A DNA stretch of 58,236 nucleotides from Sporomusa malonica (GCF_900176355.1 NZ_FWXI01000028.1:1-58236); one strand, 5' to 3'; shown: positions 34,217 to 44,165, counted from the stretch's first letter. Program-made: numbers and translations. Notes: a model not told the origin generated them from the letters alone.

Positions 34217-36829
34217 TTAGAATATTTTTTTTATCAACAATACTTCATTTCCTTTAGTATTATACAGTACTTGATCACAAAACATTTTCATCATCATAAT
34301 CCCCCGGCCACCTTCTGACAGCCCTAGCTGATCAAGCTCATTCTCTATATCTTTGTCCAGCAGAGCACTCATCCTCTTAACGCTAAAGCCAGGACCGGTA
34401 TCCTTAATCCTTGCAATAATTCTACTACCGGTTCGTTTCATTTTGACGTCAACCCGCCCACCGGCGCGTAGGCCATTATTGACAGCTTCGTTAACAGCCA
34501 CCTCCAACAAGCCGGCACCATTGGGCGCATTTCGTTCAAGAAAAGTGGCAATCAGTTCTTGCGCCTTTTCGGTTTCATCAGGCTTTTGGATATCGCATAT
34601 CCTTATCTCAGTATTTTTCTCAATAATCTCAATGCAAACAACAGAGAAATCGTCACTCCGCTCTGGTCTTTGGGCTAGTTGATCAAACCACTCCAGATAC
34701 CGCGAAAATCTATTCTGCTTACTTACCCCAAACATTTCAATCAAGTCCGACGCTCCGTCGCTCATCATACAATATATTTCTCCTGGTTTAAAAGGCTTTG
34801 TCATTGTTTGTACTTCAGCCTTGTCAAACATCCCCAGGTAACCACTAAATACAGGTACTAAATTGCACTCACCCGGCTTGTCTTCCAGAAAAAAGTGTAT
34901 CCCACCTGTAATAACGGTAAGCATAAAGGAACTGAAGTCAAATTCAAAGTACATTAGACCGGCAAATGATTCTTCGTACAGATACTGCATCATTCTCTGA
35001 TTAATGTGCTGGAAGTCATCCTCATTGATCGTCTTTTCGCCAAGCAACCTCTGGTCCAGCAGCATTTTTACTGTTGCTGTTTGCAGGGCCGTAGCCATAC
35101 CATGTCCACTCACATCAACAATGTAGCCGCGCAGTTTGTTTTGCTGTTTAAACCACCGATAGTTAATCAGGTCACCACTGACAGTGTGATAGGGTAAAAA
35201 GATTGGGCTGACTCGTACCTTTGCCCCGCTATACGGATCCGGTAAAGCATCTTGCTGCACTCGGGCCGCCAGAGTAAATTCTCGCTGGTTTTGTTCATCC
35301 CGCTGGCGAAGTTGCTCTTCCATGTGCTTGCGATCTGTGATGTCGACCAAAGTAATCGCCTTCTGCTTTCCGGTGCCTACACTAACAGCAATTGGGTATG
35401 ACTGCATCCATATCCATCGTATAGCACCATCTGACCGAAAAAACCTAAACTCTGCATTGCTCGATTCATCCATCTGCTGTCCACCCTGGATAAAAGCAGT
35501 CTGCATTCTATCACGATCATCCGGATGAACGATCTCAAACATCAACAAGGGATTGTCTAAGATACTCTGAAGTGAGTGACCAGATATTCTTTCGTACGCC
35601 GGACTCACGTAGAGAATTTTTTCGTCATCCCTAATCATTAGAACCTCATTGATGTTTTGGGCAACCTGCCTGAACCGTTCCTCACTTTCCCACAGCTTTG
35701 CCTCGATCCTTTTCTTTTCGGTCACATCAATTAAAACCATCAGGTTGGCCTGTTCGCCTCCCAGGGATATTCGGGCAGCTTTAACAATCCCATTTTTAAC
35801 TTCACCAGATTTGTTGATAAACTCAATATCATGGGCCTCTGCTGCTTCTCCCTTGCATATGTTTGACATGGCTTCGGCAACACATACGCTTGAGGCTTTA
35901 GTAAGATAACAATTTATATGGCTGCCGACAATAGCATCCCGATCATAACCGATGGCTTTTACACCGACATCATTGATAAATCTAATAATCCCATTGCGAT
36001 GAATGATCACAATTTCCGGAGCGTTGTTTACAATGGCAGCATATCTTTCCTGACTCTCCTTTAGCTGTCGTTCCATCCTTTTCCTGGTGGTAATATCTCT
36101 GGAAACGCCGATAAGCCCTGCAACCTTGCCCTCACTATCGAAAAAGGGGGTCTTCACTGTTTCAAACTCAAGTATACTCCTGTCAACCAACGCCATCTTT
36201 TCTTCATGTTTCACCATGTTACCAGTTGCTAACACTTCCCGGTCATGCTGCAGGCAACTGGTCGCAAAGTCATGGTCTTTTACAATGCTCGAAATCTTTT
36301 TGCCGATAGCTTCTTCCTCTGTGACTCCGTACAACCTTTCCAGGCAGGCCTTGTTACAGCCTAACAAGACACTATTAATATCTTTATAAAAAATAAAGTC
36401 CGGAATAGTATCAATCATAGTTTTTAAAAATTCTTTTTGCCTATTTAATTCTAGCTCAAGTTGCTTCCTTCTCGATATCCTCCGTGCAAAACCAATGGTT
36501 CCATTAACCTTGCCGTCCTCCCCAACTACAGGTGCAATATACGTATCATGCCATAGATTACCTGTTTCACTTTCATAGAGCCAGTCTGCGCTTTGTGGTT
36601 GCTTAGATTGCATTACTGTTTCTTCAATCTCCCGGAATTGATGCGCAAGATGTTCAGGAAATATGCCGAAGTCAGTTTTCCCTACTATATTAATCCCCTT
36701 TTTGATACCGAATTCTTCAAAGCGTTTATTAATTACCAGATATACCCCATCTTGATCCTTCATCCAGGCCATACTAGGCATCGTATCAAATATTAACTGT
36801 ACCTGCTCTAAGCTATTCATTGCCACCAT
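34217..36829 (-). CDS. Multi-PAS SpoIIE-type phosphatase with HATPase domain
   Basis: 870 residues with no membrane segment: about four PAS domains (10-125, 130-250, 255-370, 380-500), a PP2C/SpoIIE phosphatase domain (about 520-730, with VSGDLINY, DVSGHGMATAL and MMSDGASDLIE), and a C-terminal HATPase-like domain (about 750-870, with EAVNNGLRAGG and DTGPGFSVKRM, GGRGIMMMK). A phosphatase fused to an anti-sigma-factor-type kinase domain, encoded close to a STAS antagonist, suggests a compact partner-switch. It could control a sigma factor or chemotaxis output. Start 36829 is uncertain; MNSLEQVQ nine bases later is an alternative. Confidence 0.9.
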   Translation of the reverse strand: MVAMNSLEQVQLIFDTMPSMAWMKDQDGVYLVINKRFEEFGIKKGINIVGKTDFGIFPEHLAHQFREIEETVMQSKQPQSADWLYESETGNLWHDTYIAPVVGEDGKVNGTIGFARRISRRKQLELELNRQKEFLKTMIDTIPDFIFYKDINSVLLGCNKACLERLYGVTEEEAIGKKISSIVKDHDFATSCLQHDREVLATGNMVKHEEKMALVDRSILEFETVKTPFFDSEGKVAGLIGVSRDITTRKRMERQLKESQERYAAIVNNAPEIVIIHRNGIIRFINDVGVKAIGYDRDAIVGSHINCYLTKASSVCVAEAMSNICKGEAAEAHDIEFINKSGEVKNGIVKAARISLGGEQANLMVLIDVTEKKRIEAKLWESEERFRQVAQNINEVLMIRDDEKILYVSPAYERISGHSLQSILDNPLLMFEIVHPDDRDRMQTAFIQGGQQMDESSNAEFRFFRSDGAIRWIWMQSYPIAVSVGTGKQKAITLVDITDRKHMEEQLRQRDEQNQREFTLAARVQQDALPDPYSGAKVRVSPIFLPYHTVSGDLINYRWFKQQNKLRGYIVDVSGHGMATALQTATVKMLLDQRLLGEKTINEDDFQHINQRMMQYLYEESFAGLMYFEFDFSSFMLTVITGGIHFFLEDKPGECNLVPVFSGYLGMFDKAEVQTMTKPFKPGEIYCMMSDGASDLIEMFGVSKQNRFSRYLEWFDQLAQRPERSDDFSVVCIEIIEKNTEIRICDIQKPDETEKAQELIATFLERNAPNGAGLLEVAVNEAVNNGLRAGGRVDVKMKRTGSRIIARIKDTGPGFSVKRMSALLDKDIENELDQLGLSEGGRGIMMMKMFCDQVLYNTKGNEVLLIKKIF

Positions 36830-36865
36830 TATCTCCCCCGCCTCAACTTGTACGTTAATAAGTTT

Positions 36866-36898
36866 GGCTCTAGACTGAAATTAACTCAGCCTAGAGCC
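36866..36898. other. Hairpin between STAS and phosphatase genes
   Basis: Stem GGCTCTAGaCTGA / TCAGcCTAGAGCC with TCTTTATAT on the plus side; a weak terminator candidate on the minus strand, where no T-run follows. Confidence 0.5.
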
Positions 36899-36944
36899 TC
36901 TTTATATCCCGTAATTAGTTTTTAGCCGCTATACAATATATACT

Positions 36945-37247
36945 CTATTCAATATGTAACACCTTATCAAGCCTGGTTCTCTTTAATATCTCGGCAACCA
37001 TTCCTTGGACACCTGTCAACACAAGTTTACCATTTTTCTCCACAGTACGTTTATGAACAGTTACTAATACCCCTAATCCAGAACTGTCTATGTAGCTAAG
37101 CTTAGAAAGATCAAAACGAATATCTGTGGCACCCCGATCAATTACTTCTAATAGTTCATCCCGAACGATTCCCGCATCATGAGCATATATTTTCCCGTCT
37201 AACGATACATTTACATGATTGCCGCTAATGGTAAGCGAATGTTTCAT
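36945..37247 (-). CDS. STAS-domain anti-sigma-factor antagonist
   Basis: 100 residues. The phosphorylation site motif LSYIDSSGLGVLV (Ser in DSSGL) is present. In partner-switching the unphosphorylated form binds the HATPase kinase. The neighbour at 34217 carries the matching kinase and phosphatase domains, and the chemoreceptor at 37268 precedes it with a 20-bp gap, so the three form one module. Confidence 0.92.
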   Translation of the reverse strand: MKHSLTISGNHVNVSLDGKIYAHDAGIVRDELLEVIDRGATDIRFDLSKLSYIDSSGLGVLVTVHKRTVEKNGKLVLTGVQGMVAEILKRTRLDKVLHIE

Positions 37248-37267
37248 TGCTGATCCGTCCTCTGCTT

Positions 37268-38959
37268 TTATACTTGAAATTTACTAATCAGGCTTTGCAG
37301 ATTTTGCGCCATAGCACTGGTCTGCTCAGAACTTGCCGCTATTGTTTCAATTGTTGCGGTAGTTTCTTCTGTAGATGCCGAAACCTGCTGGGCATCCCGT
37401 TCTGTTCGCTCAATATCTTCGGCTACATCCTCGATAAGCTGCACAATCTTGTCAGATGAAGCAATTTCGTCTTCAGTTACCTTGACGATTCCATTTATGT
37501 CATTCACAGTTTCCGCGACAGCCGCCAATATGCTTTCAAGCGATTTATCCGCCTTACCAACCGCTTCAACACCTATCTCCACCTCAGCCAGGTTATGCTT
37601 CATAGCAATTACAGCACTATCTGTATTCTCGATAATCTTATTAATAAGCTCGGTAATACTCCCTGCCTCGGTATCGGATTGCTCGGCCAATTTTCTAACC
37701 TCGTCGGCAACAACAGCAAACCCTCTGCCTGCCTCCCCAGCTCGTGCAGCCTCAATGGCGGCATTCAGTGCTAAAAGGTTGGTCTGTTTTGCGATGCCGG
37801 TAATCGTTGCATTAATTGTTCCGATTTGCTGTGAGTATTGGTTTAAAAGAGTGATTACTTTTTCGGCCTCTATCGTTTTGTTGTAAATTGTGTTCATACT
37901 ATTTTTTACTTCGGTAACAGTTTCCTTGCCACCCTTAGCTGCTGCTACTGTAATTTGCGAATTACCAGTAGCTGATGTGGCTTTATCTTTAGCAATCTGA
38001 ATAAGTGATGATAATTGGACTAGGATCTGGGCAGTGTCAGTGCTTGAATTTGATGCCGCCTCCATTGAGCGCGCTACATCCTGAATTTCTTCAGAAATAT
38101 TTGCTGCTGCCGTCGATACCTCGTTGGCTGAGGCTGCCATTTCCTCGGACGCCGCAGCCAACTCAACTGCGCTATTTCTCACCGCTCTGACAATTTCAAG
38201 CTCTGATGTAATCATTGTATTGAATGATTCGCATAACTGCCCGATTTCATCCTGCGAAGTTACAGTTGCTGTTACTAACAAGTTACCATTACTTGCCTCA
38301 GCCATCAGACCCTGTAATTCTTTTATCGGCTTGGTAATCCTGCGGGCTGCAAATAGAGCAACTACAATGCCAGCAACTGTTGCCAAGGTTGCTACTGCGA
38401 CAGCCGTCGACTTGGCGTGTTGAGCATTGGCCACTGTCGCTGCCACTGCTTGTTCGATACTTGCCTTCTGAGCTTTTTCGGCGTCATCAATCTTCGCGAT
38501 AAGTTCACCGGCTAAAGGTGCTAATTCGTTAACCAGAGCACGCATTGCCGCCTCTTTATCCCCAGCCTTAACTGAAGCGATAACCTTCTTTTCAGCAACT
38601 TCTGTGTACTTATCATCCAACACCTTTATTTCAGTAATTAACTGCCTTGTCGCATCAGTGCGAGCCTGTCCGATCATTTCCTCTTCAAGTTTGACATTCA
38701 ACCCGGCTACCCGTCTAAATTCATTAGCATAGCGTTCATCCCCGTATATGAAATACGCCCGTGCATTGGCCGTTTTGGCCATTGCATTAAAGGCAATCTC
38801 ATTAATTATTTCTAACTGAGGAATATCCCGCTGACCTAGAACATTGATTTTATCCTCCGACTCACTGCTCAGATGAATAGTGTAGGCAAACCCAGCTGCT
38901 GCTATTAAAAGAACTACTAAAAAGTAACCTATCATTTTTTTTGCTAATGTTAATTTCAT
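37268..38959 (-). CDS. Methyl-accepting chemotaxis protein
   Basis: 563 residues: TM1 (about 8-28), a helical sensor of about 155 residues, TM2 (about 190-207), HAMP, and a signalling domain with the hairpin tip IAKQTNLLALNAAIEAARAGEAGRGFAVVADEVRKLAEQS. No periplasmic ligand motif recognised; the sensor looks like a four-helix bundle. It has no C-terminal CheR-binding pentapeptide. It lies in one transcript with the STAS gene, an unusual partner for a chemoreceptor. Confidence 0.92.
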   Translation of the reverse strand: MKLTLAKKMIGYFLVVLLIAAAGFAYTIHLSSESEDKINVLGQRDIPQLEIINEIAFNAMAKTANARAYFIYGDERYANEFRRVAGLNVKLEEEMIGQARTDATRQLITEIKVLDDKYTEVAEKKVIASVKAGDKEAAMRALVNELAPLAGELIAKIDDAEKAQKASIEQAVAATVANAQHAKSTAVAVATLATVAGIVVALFAARRITKPIKELQGLMAEASNGNLLVTATVTSQDEIGQLCESFNTMITSELEIVRAVRNSAVELAAASEEMAASANEVSTAAANISEEIQDVARSMEAASNSSTDTAQILVQLSSLIQIAKDKATSATGNSQITVAAAKGGKETVTEVKNSMNTIYNKTIEAEKVITLLNQYSQQIGTINATITGIAKQTNLLALNAAIEAARAGEAGRGFAVVADEVRKLAEQSDTEAGSITELINKIIENTDSAVIAMKHNLAEVEIGVEAVGKADKSLESILAAVAETVNDINGIVKVTEDEIASSDKIVQLIEDVAEDIERTERDAQQVSASTEETTATIETIAASSEQTSAMAQNLQSLISKFQV

Positions 38960-39153
38960 TCATTTCCTGATTCCACTTGCTTAGAATCAGTGTTCTCCCC
39001 CCTAATGATCTAATCGTTCGATAAATACCTGTTGCATGAGTAAATATATTCTTTATTATATCACCTAAACAAACTTTTTTTGTTATATGTTTCTAATTTT
39101 TTCAATTATCTCTTAAAAATTATGCATATGTTACAAACAACATTTTAAACTAC

Positions 39154-39182
39154 AAAAACCCGTAAATTAATACAGGTTTTTG
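39154..39182 (-). terminator. Terminator after zinc-ribbon gene 2
   Basis: AAAAACC / GGTTTTT stem with TAC/GTA inside. The region 38960-39264 is otherwise without recognised features. Confidence 0.55.
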
Positions 39183-39264
39183 AATTTGCTTATTTTATTG
39201 ATAAAAAGCAGAAATGAGTCAGAGACTCCTCCAACTCATTTTAAAATCGATTCCCATACAATAA

Positions 39265-39570
39265 TTAATGTCGGCTGTTTTGGCTAAAGCAGTCTCTGCA
39301 GTATACGGGACGATCACCACTGGGGCGAAAAGGTACTTCTGTCTGCCTACCGCATTCAGAGCAAGTAACAGCGTGCATTTCGCGCTGTGGTCGGCTGCTA
39401 CTGCGGTTATTAAAGCCCCCTCCACTACTCTGCTTACGAGCTGCCCTGCAGCTGGGACAACGACCTGGCTCATTGGTAAATCCTTTTTCAGCAAAAAAGT
39501 CTTGTTCAGATGCAGTAAAGACGAAAGGGGCATTGCAGTCACGACATGTTAAATCTTTGTCTTGAGCCAT
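39265..39570 (-). CDS. Zinc-ribbon protein 2
   Basis: 101 residues, very similar to the protein at 33731 over the whole length (CRDCNAPFVFTASEQDFF, GRCPSCRAARKQ, CSECG, YCRDCF). The linker differs. RBS AGGAGG. The two paralogues flank the sensory block, so the block may have been inserted between tandem duplicates. Confidence 0.87.
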   Translation of the reverse strand: MAQDKDLTCRDCNAPFVFTASEQDFFAEKGFTNEPGRCPSCRAARKQSSGGGFNNRSSSRPQREMHAVTCSECGRQTEVPFRPSGDRPVYCRDCFSQNSRH

Positions 39571-39784
39571 AATAATTAATTACCTCCTAGAATGCCTACA
39601 ATTATAAGCCTTGCAATATTATTTTGGTCAAAAACCATATCTTCAATGTCTAGTAAAAAGTGGTTTTTTTATCAAATTAAAAACAACGGCTGTTCTGTTT
39701 ACCGTTTACCATGGTACAATGCTTTTAGAAGAACTTGGACAAGCCGCAATGAGGCGGTGTATACCTTTGCGGAGGGATTAACAG

Positions 39785-40435
39785 ATGCAGAGTAAATGGT
39801 CTGCCTGGAATATTTGGATATTTATTATTTGCTTAATTATGATATGCACAACAGCAGAAGCCGCAACATCGGAAAAGTCAACAGTTTCACTGTCGAAAAC
39901 TTCAGGGACGGTTGTCAAAGTATCTAGTGATAAAAAAACACCTCCTAAAGCAGTAGACACCAAGCTAAAGCGATTGCAGCAACTATTGGCTGATACCGGG
40001 TTCTACCCAGGAGAAATGAGCGGTGTATTAGCGAGTTCTACTAAGGATGCTATTGTTAGAGCGCAAAGAATGTTTAAGTTAGAGCAAACAGGCAAGTATG
40101 ATCAGAAACTTGTGGATGTATTAGCCCGTGAAGCCCGAATCCGCCCGAATAAGTACCGCAAAAAACTATCAATGCAGGCTACCGCCTATACTTCTCAGGA
40201 TCCAGGCTGTGGCAACTTGACTAAACGTGAGCATCTTCTACGCCGGGGGCTTGTCGCAGTTGATCCCAAAGTAATCCCACTAGGGAGTCGGTTGTACATC
40301 GAGGGCTATGGTTATGCCATCGCCGACGACATCGGTAGTGCCATCAAAGGCACAAAAATTGATCTAGCTTATGAAAGTCGGAGTGAAGCATTTAATTTTG
40401 GCCGTAAAATGGTGACGGTTTTCGTACTTGATTAA
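39785..40435 (+). CDS. Exported peptidoglycan-binding protein with 3D domain
   Basis: 216 residues: signal peptide (about 1-27), a linker, a PG_binding_1 repeat (about 62-115), and a C-terminal 3D domain with MQATAYTSQDPGCGN, PLGSRLYIEGYGYAIADDIG and KIDLAYES (Asp residues of the 3D motif). It resembles the YocH/MltA-type lytic enzymes of Firmicutes cell walls. RBS GGAGGG. Likely involved in peptidoglycan turnover. Confidence 0.9.
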   Translation: MQSKWSAWNIWIFIICLIMICTTAEAATSEKSTVSLSKTSGTVVKVSSDKKTPPKAVDTKLKRLQQLLADTGFYPGEMSGVLASSTKDAIVRAQRMFKLEQTGKYDQKLVDVLAREARIRPNKYRKKLSMQATAYTSQDPGCGNLTKREHLLRRGLVAVDPKVIPLGSRLYIEGYGYAIADDIGSAIKGTKIDLAYESRSEAFNFGRKMVTVFVLD

Positions 40436-40440
40436 TACAA

Positions 40441-40493
40441 AAGGGAGCTACTCCGCGAGTAGCGGAAGGTCACCTGAGGTGAAGCCTTCCCTT
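40441..40493. terminator. Branched (three-way) hairpin terminator
   Basis: AAGGGA / TCCCTT closes two inner hairpins: GCTACT-ccgcg-AGTAGC and TCACC-tga-GGTGA. Convergent genes end on both sides. Confidence 0.7.
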
Positions 40494-40497
40494 GTTA

Positions 40498-41043
40498 TCA
40501 TATGTTTTTCCCCAATGTTTCAGCTCTCTTTAGTCCGTCGGTCTTCAGAATATCATCTTTATCATGAAGACCCGGTACAATGACTACACCGCGATCCTTC
40601 CAACTCAGGAATTCAGCAATTAATTTATAGGACTTAACAATACCCTCGAACATAGTTTCATCTTGCACACCGCCGCTGACCAGAAGCGCACATTTCTTTA
40701 TCTTCAATGTCCTCTTCGCAATTAAATAAGAATACAACTTGTCAATAGCAGCTTTTATCTGTACAGGAAATGAAAACCAGTACATTGGTGTGACAAACAC
40801 AACCATATCGGCTTGCTCCAGCAGCGGTGCAAGGTTAGCAAAATCATCCGGAACAGAGCAGGCGCTTCCCCTACTGAAGCATGTCTGACAGTCGATACAG
40901 CCCTTAATGTGTTTTTCTGCTGTTGTAAATTTTACGGTTGTGTGTCCCGCCTGCTTGGCACCGGCAATAAATGCATCTGCCAATTTATCGGTATTGCCGC
41001 CTTTTCTAGGGCTACCTGTTAAAACAAGTATATTTTTTGACAT
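40498..41043 (-). CDS. Flavodoxin-family NAD(P)H-dependent FMN reductase
   Basis: 181 residues. FMN-phosphate motif LTGSPRKGGNTDKLAD (about 7-22) and the iron-sulfur-flavoprotein-like cysteines CIDCQTCFSRGSAC near 50-65, then TPMYWFSFPVQIKAAID. Family members reduce quinones, nitro compounds or are electron carriers; the Cys cluster may bind [4Fe-4S]. No operon. Confidence 0.9.
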   Translation of the reverse strand: MSKNILVLTGSPRKGGNTDKLADAFIAGAKQAGHTTVKFTTAEKHIKGCIDCQTCFSRGSACSVPDDFANLAPLLEQADMVVFVTPMYWFSFPVQIKAAIDKLYSYLIAKRTLKIKKCALLVSGGVQDETMFEGIVKSYKLIAEFLSWKDRGVVIVPGLHDKDDILKTDGLKRAETLGKNI

Positions 41044-41220
41044 AGCTTACCGTAACCTCCCCTTGTGTTTAGTTTTTGGGAATTGCTTTCCTGGCAATAA
41101 TAATACACAGTAATTATTGCAACAACAAGTAAGCACTTATTTGTGCCATAGTATCTATTTTTATACTGAATATCACCGTCATGTGCTATAGCAAGTTACT
41201 AAAGTGCTGTATAAAATAAA

Positions 41221-41262
41221 AAATAAACTTTAGCTTGCCCTTTGGCAAACTAAAGTTTATTT
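41221..41262 (-). terminator. Terminator after the M20 amidohydrolase
   Basis: Stem AAATAAACTTTAGTTTGCC / GGCAAGCTAAAGTTTATTT on the minus strand, followed by TTTTA. Confidence 0.82.
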
Positions 41263-41315
41263 TGATTTGGGTAAACATGAAAAAGGTATATTGCTTATTG
41301 GCCGAATCATCCGAT

Positions 41316-42623
41316 TTATTTCTTACTCAAAAGCTCAATAGCTGTATTGCCTAACAAAGCGGCCGCACGCACTAAACTATCTTCGTCAAAATCAAAACGC
41401 GAATCATGATGCCCTGCTGCCAACTCGGTACCAACCATCAGATAGGCAGCCTGCCCGCCTTTTTGCTGTACCCGTTCCATGAAATAGGTACAATCTTCAC
41501 TGCCGCCGATGTCTCCTTCCGGCAATATACTTTCAAACAGGTTGCTTTTTTCAGCAACCTGCTGCAAACGCTCGACAAGTATCGGATTATTATCACAGTT
41601 AGCGGCACCACCCATCGGCGACAAAACAAGCTTAACATCATGCATAGCAGCTGCTGCCTCTAGGATTCTAATGGCTCTCTGGTACATATAATCGTTGATC
41701 TCGCTGGTAGTCCCGCGTGTTTCAAGTTTCAATATCGCCTGGTCTGGTATGACGTTGCGTCCGGTTCCAGCCTGCAATACCCCGACATTGATACGCGAAG
41801 CCCCTTGGCTGTGGCGGGAAATAGCGTGTAAATTTAGGGCAGCTGTGGCCGCCGCCAGTAATGCATTTTGACCGGTTTCCGGCGCTGCGCCGGCATGCGC
41901 AGGAACGCCGGTATAGACTGCATCAAGTTTCGTCGTCGCCAGGAAGCCTACAGTGTTACAAGTCATCGTCCCCATTTGCTTCAATCCTATCCCCACATGC
42001 AAGCCCACAAAAAAATCCACATCATCTACAATGCCGCGCGAAACCATCGCTTTCGCACCTCGCACCCCTTCCTCAGCAGGCTGAAAAATCAGCTTCACCG
42101 TGCCGGCAAATACATTTTTCATTTCAGCCAAAACCTCTGCCAGGGTTAAGCCAATCGAGGTATGACCATCATGGCCGCAGGCATGCATCGCCCCCGAATT
42201 GACAGAAGCAAACCCTTCACGCCAAGGCCTATGTTCCTCCAGCATCGCTTCCACTACATCATTTGCATCCATATCAAAGCGGAATGCGACTACCGGCCCT
42301 GGTTGAACGAAGTGCATCACGCCCATTACACCGGTTTTACCCCCCTGCATTCTGCCTACCCAGTTGGGATCAGCCCCTTGGGCTATAGCTCTTTCCTGAT
42401 GGTTGATCAATTCCTGCTGGGATGGTACTCCCATCATAACCTCAGCATCAATCACCTCTTCGCCCACTGCCACTTGATAGCCGAGGCGTGTTAAGGTTTC
42501 AGCCACAATAGCTGCTGTACGAAATTCTGTCCAAGCTGTTTCTGCATGTTTATGTAAATCGCGGCGGCAATTGACAAGCTGCTCCTTTTTTGCTTTCACT
42601 AATTCCAAAATGTCCGTATTCAT
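41316..42623 (-). CDS. M20 family amidohydrolase (AbgA-like)
   Basis: 435 residues. Metal ligands and catalytic residues: HACGHDGHTSIG (about 145-156) and QPAEEGVRGAKAM. The dimerisation domain lies in the middle. AbgA/HipO-type enzymes cut N-acyl amino acids such as aminobenzoyl-glutamate or hippurate. It follows a DcuC-type carrier (132-bp gap), which may bring in its substrate. RBS GAGGGAG. Substrate not determinable. Confidence 0.9.
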   Translation of the reverse strand: MNTDILELVKAKKEQLVNCRRDLHKHAETAWTEFRTAAIVAETLTRLGYQVAVGEEVIDAEVMMGVPSQQELINHQERAIAQGADPNWVGRMQGGKTGVMGVMHFVQPGPVVAFRFDMDANDVVEAMLEEHRPWREGFASVNSGAMHACGHDGHTSIGLTLAEVLAEMKNVFAGTVKLIFQPAEEGVRGAKAMVSRGIVDDVDFFVGLHVGIGLKQMGTMTCNTVGFLATTKLDAVYTGVPAHAGAAPETGQNALLAAATAALNLHAISRHSQGASRINVGVLQAGTGRNVIPDQAILKLETRGTTSEINDYMYQRAIRILEAAAAMHDVKLVLSPMGGAANCDNNPILVERLQQVAEKSNLFESILPEGDIGGSEDCTYFMERVQQKGGQAAYLMVGTELAAGHHDSRFDFDEDSLVRAAALLGNTAIELLSKK

Positions 42624-42689
42624 TCGTTAATCTCCCTCGTCAAATAAGTTAATCCTGACAAATTGGGACTTGGTATAATACGAAAACGC

Positions 42690-42725
42690 AAGCTGTACAC
42701 CACTATGCGATGTACAGACTTGCAT
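42690..42725 (-). other. Hairpin between carrier and amidohydrolase genes
   Basis: Imperfect stem GCAAGTCTGTACA / TGTACAGCTTGC on the minus strand followed by GTTTTCG; could attenuate or process the operon transcript. Confidence 0.5.
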
Positions 42726-42755
42726 CTTTAAAAGACAGCCTCTTTTTTCCTGCTA

Positions 42756-44006
42756 TCAATACATCAAAAGGGCCATACCGATAATCATAGCTCCCACCAT
42801 TGGCAGCCAGTTGCGTTTTGTAACTTCCATTGGATTAACGCCAGCAATACCGGCTACAATGATAGTAGCGCCAGCAATCGGAGACATCGTACGCCCAAGT
42901 GTACCACCTAAGGTAGCCATACTGCCCATTTGCATAACTTCCATACCAAAATCTGCTGCATGCGGCGTAACTGCCTGATTGAAAGCCATTGTGGCCGCAT
43001 CGCCGGAACCAGTGATAAATCCCAAGAGAAAAGGCCCGACGGCAGCACATAGCTTGACAATAGCCGGATTATGGATCATAGCGTCAATAAAGGCCTTGAC
43101 TAGCCCCATTGCGGTCAAGCCAGACACAAATACCCCGGCCGCAATGATAATACCGATTATTTCACCGTATGCTTTGCCCATACCATCAAAAAAGGCATTG
43201 CTAAGGCCGACAGGATTTTTCCTGGTAACTAAAAGAGCCAGTGCACAACCGATAATCATAGCCTGCGGCACATCAGTTTTTAAAGCAGGCACCAAGGTAG
43301 CCCCTAAAAGGAGCAGCAGAATCGGAAACATCGGCATCAGGGCATAAATCAGATTGACTTTAAAGGAGTTATCCACTTCCAGTCCTTCTGCGTGGTATCC
43401 TTGGTGTTCTTTTCTATAGTAGGCAATAGCGGTAATTAAAATCGCCGCAACAACCAGTGACGCAATATTAGCTTTGAATTGAAAGGCAATGACTTCCATA
43501 ACCCCAACGCCCGCAATTTTTGCTACAATCGGATTATGTGCTAAACCGGGATTAAGCATACTACCATATGTACCACACTTGACCGCTGCAGCCGCCATGG
43601 CAGGATGCACACCCGCAGACATCATCAGCGGTACAAAAATTGCGCCTGCCGCCGCTGCTGTTCCTGCCGCACTCGGCAAAGCCACATTGACCGCAAAGGT
43701 AGCAAGCACCACGCCGGGAATCAAAAGCGGGCGAACTTTTCCTAAGCCACTGGCCATCAGATTGATTAAATGTTTGTCACATTCGGTATACCGCATAACC
43801 ATAGCAAAGCCCATAACAGAACATACGGCCTGAATCAGTCCGGCATTTGTCATGTCTTTGGCAAAAGCGTTCAAAGAAGCCATAGGGGTGCCAGCCACAC
43901 AGGCCATAAGAACACCAGATACTAAAAGCACTAAACGCGCATCGTAACGTTTGACTAAAAAATAAATCGTAATAATGACCAAAATCACACCAATTGAAAG
44001 CATCAT
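42756..44006 (-). CDS. DcuC-family anaerobic C4-dicarboxylate/anion carrier
   Basis: 416 residues from MMLSIGVILVII; GGGGAGAGG lies 8 bp upstream, and an earlier ATG at 44030 has no RBS. About 12 membrane segments with the family features PSAAGTAAAAGAIFVPL and GSGDAATMAFNQAV. DcuC carriers exchange C4-dicarboxylates, but its partner hydrolase suggests a carboxylate product or N-acyl amino acid. Regulated perhaps by the gene at 44293. Confidence 0.82.
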   Translation of the reverse strand: MMLSIGVILVIITIYFLVKRYDARLVLLVSGVLMACVAGTPMASLNAFAKDMTNAGLIQAVCSVMGFAMVMRYTECDKHLINLMASGLGKVRPLLIPGVVLATFAVNVALPSAAGTAAAAGAIFVPLMMSAGVHPAMAAAAVKCGTYGSMLNPGLAHNPIVAKIAGVGVMEVIAFQFKANIASLVVAAILITAIAYYRKEHQGYHAEGLEVDNSFKVNLIYALMPMFPILLLLLGATLVPALKTDVPQAMIIGCALALLVTRKNPVGLSNAFFDGMGKAYGEIIGIIIAAGVFVSGLTAMGLVKAFIDAMIHNPAIVKLCAAVGPFLLGFITGSGDAATMAFNQAVTPHAADFGMEVMQMGSMATLGGTLGRTMSPIAGATIIVAGIAGVNPMEVTKRNWLPMVGAMIIGMALLMY

Positions 44007-44165
44007 ATCAAACACCTCTCCCCTCATCACTATGAAATTCGTTTCTCCTTATTTCTGCAGCCCTTCTCCTTTCCGTCATTTTTCAAATTAGGCAAACCGG
44101 GTAAACAGTATGCCGTCATTCCATTTTCAGTCCATTTACGGATATTTCCTTAAATGAATAATTTA

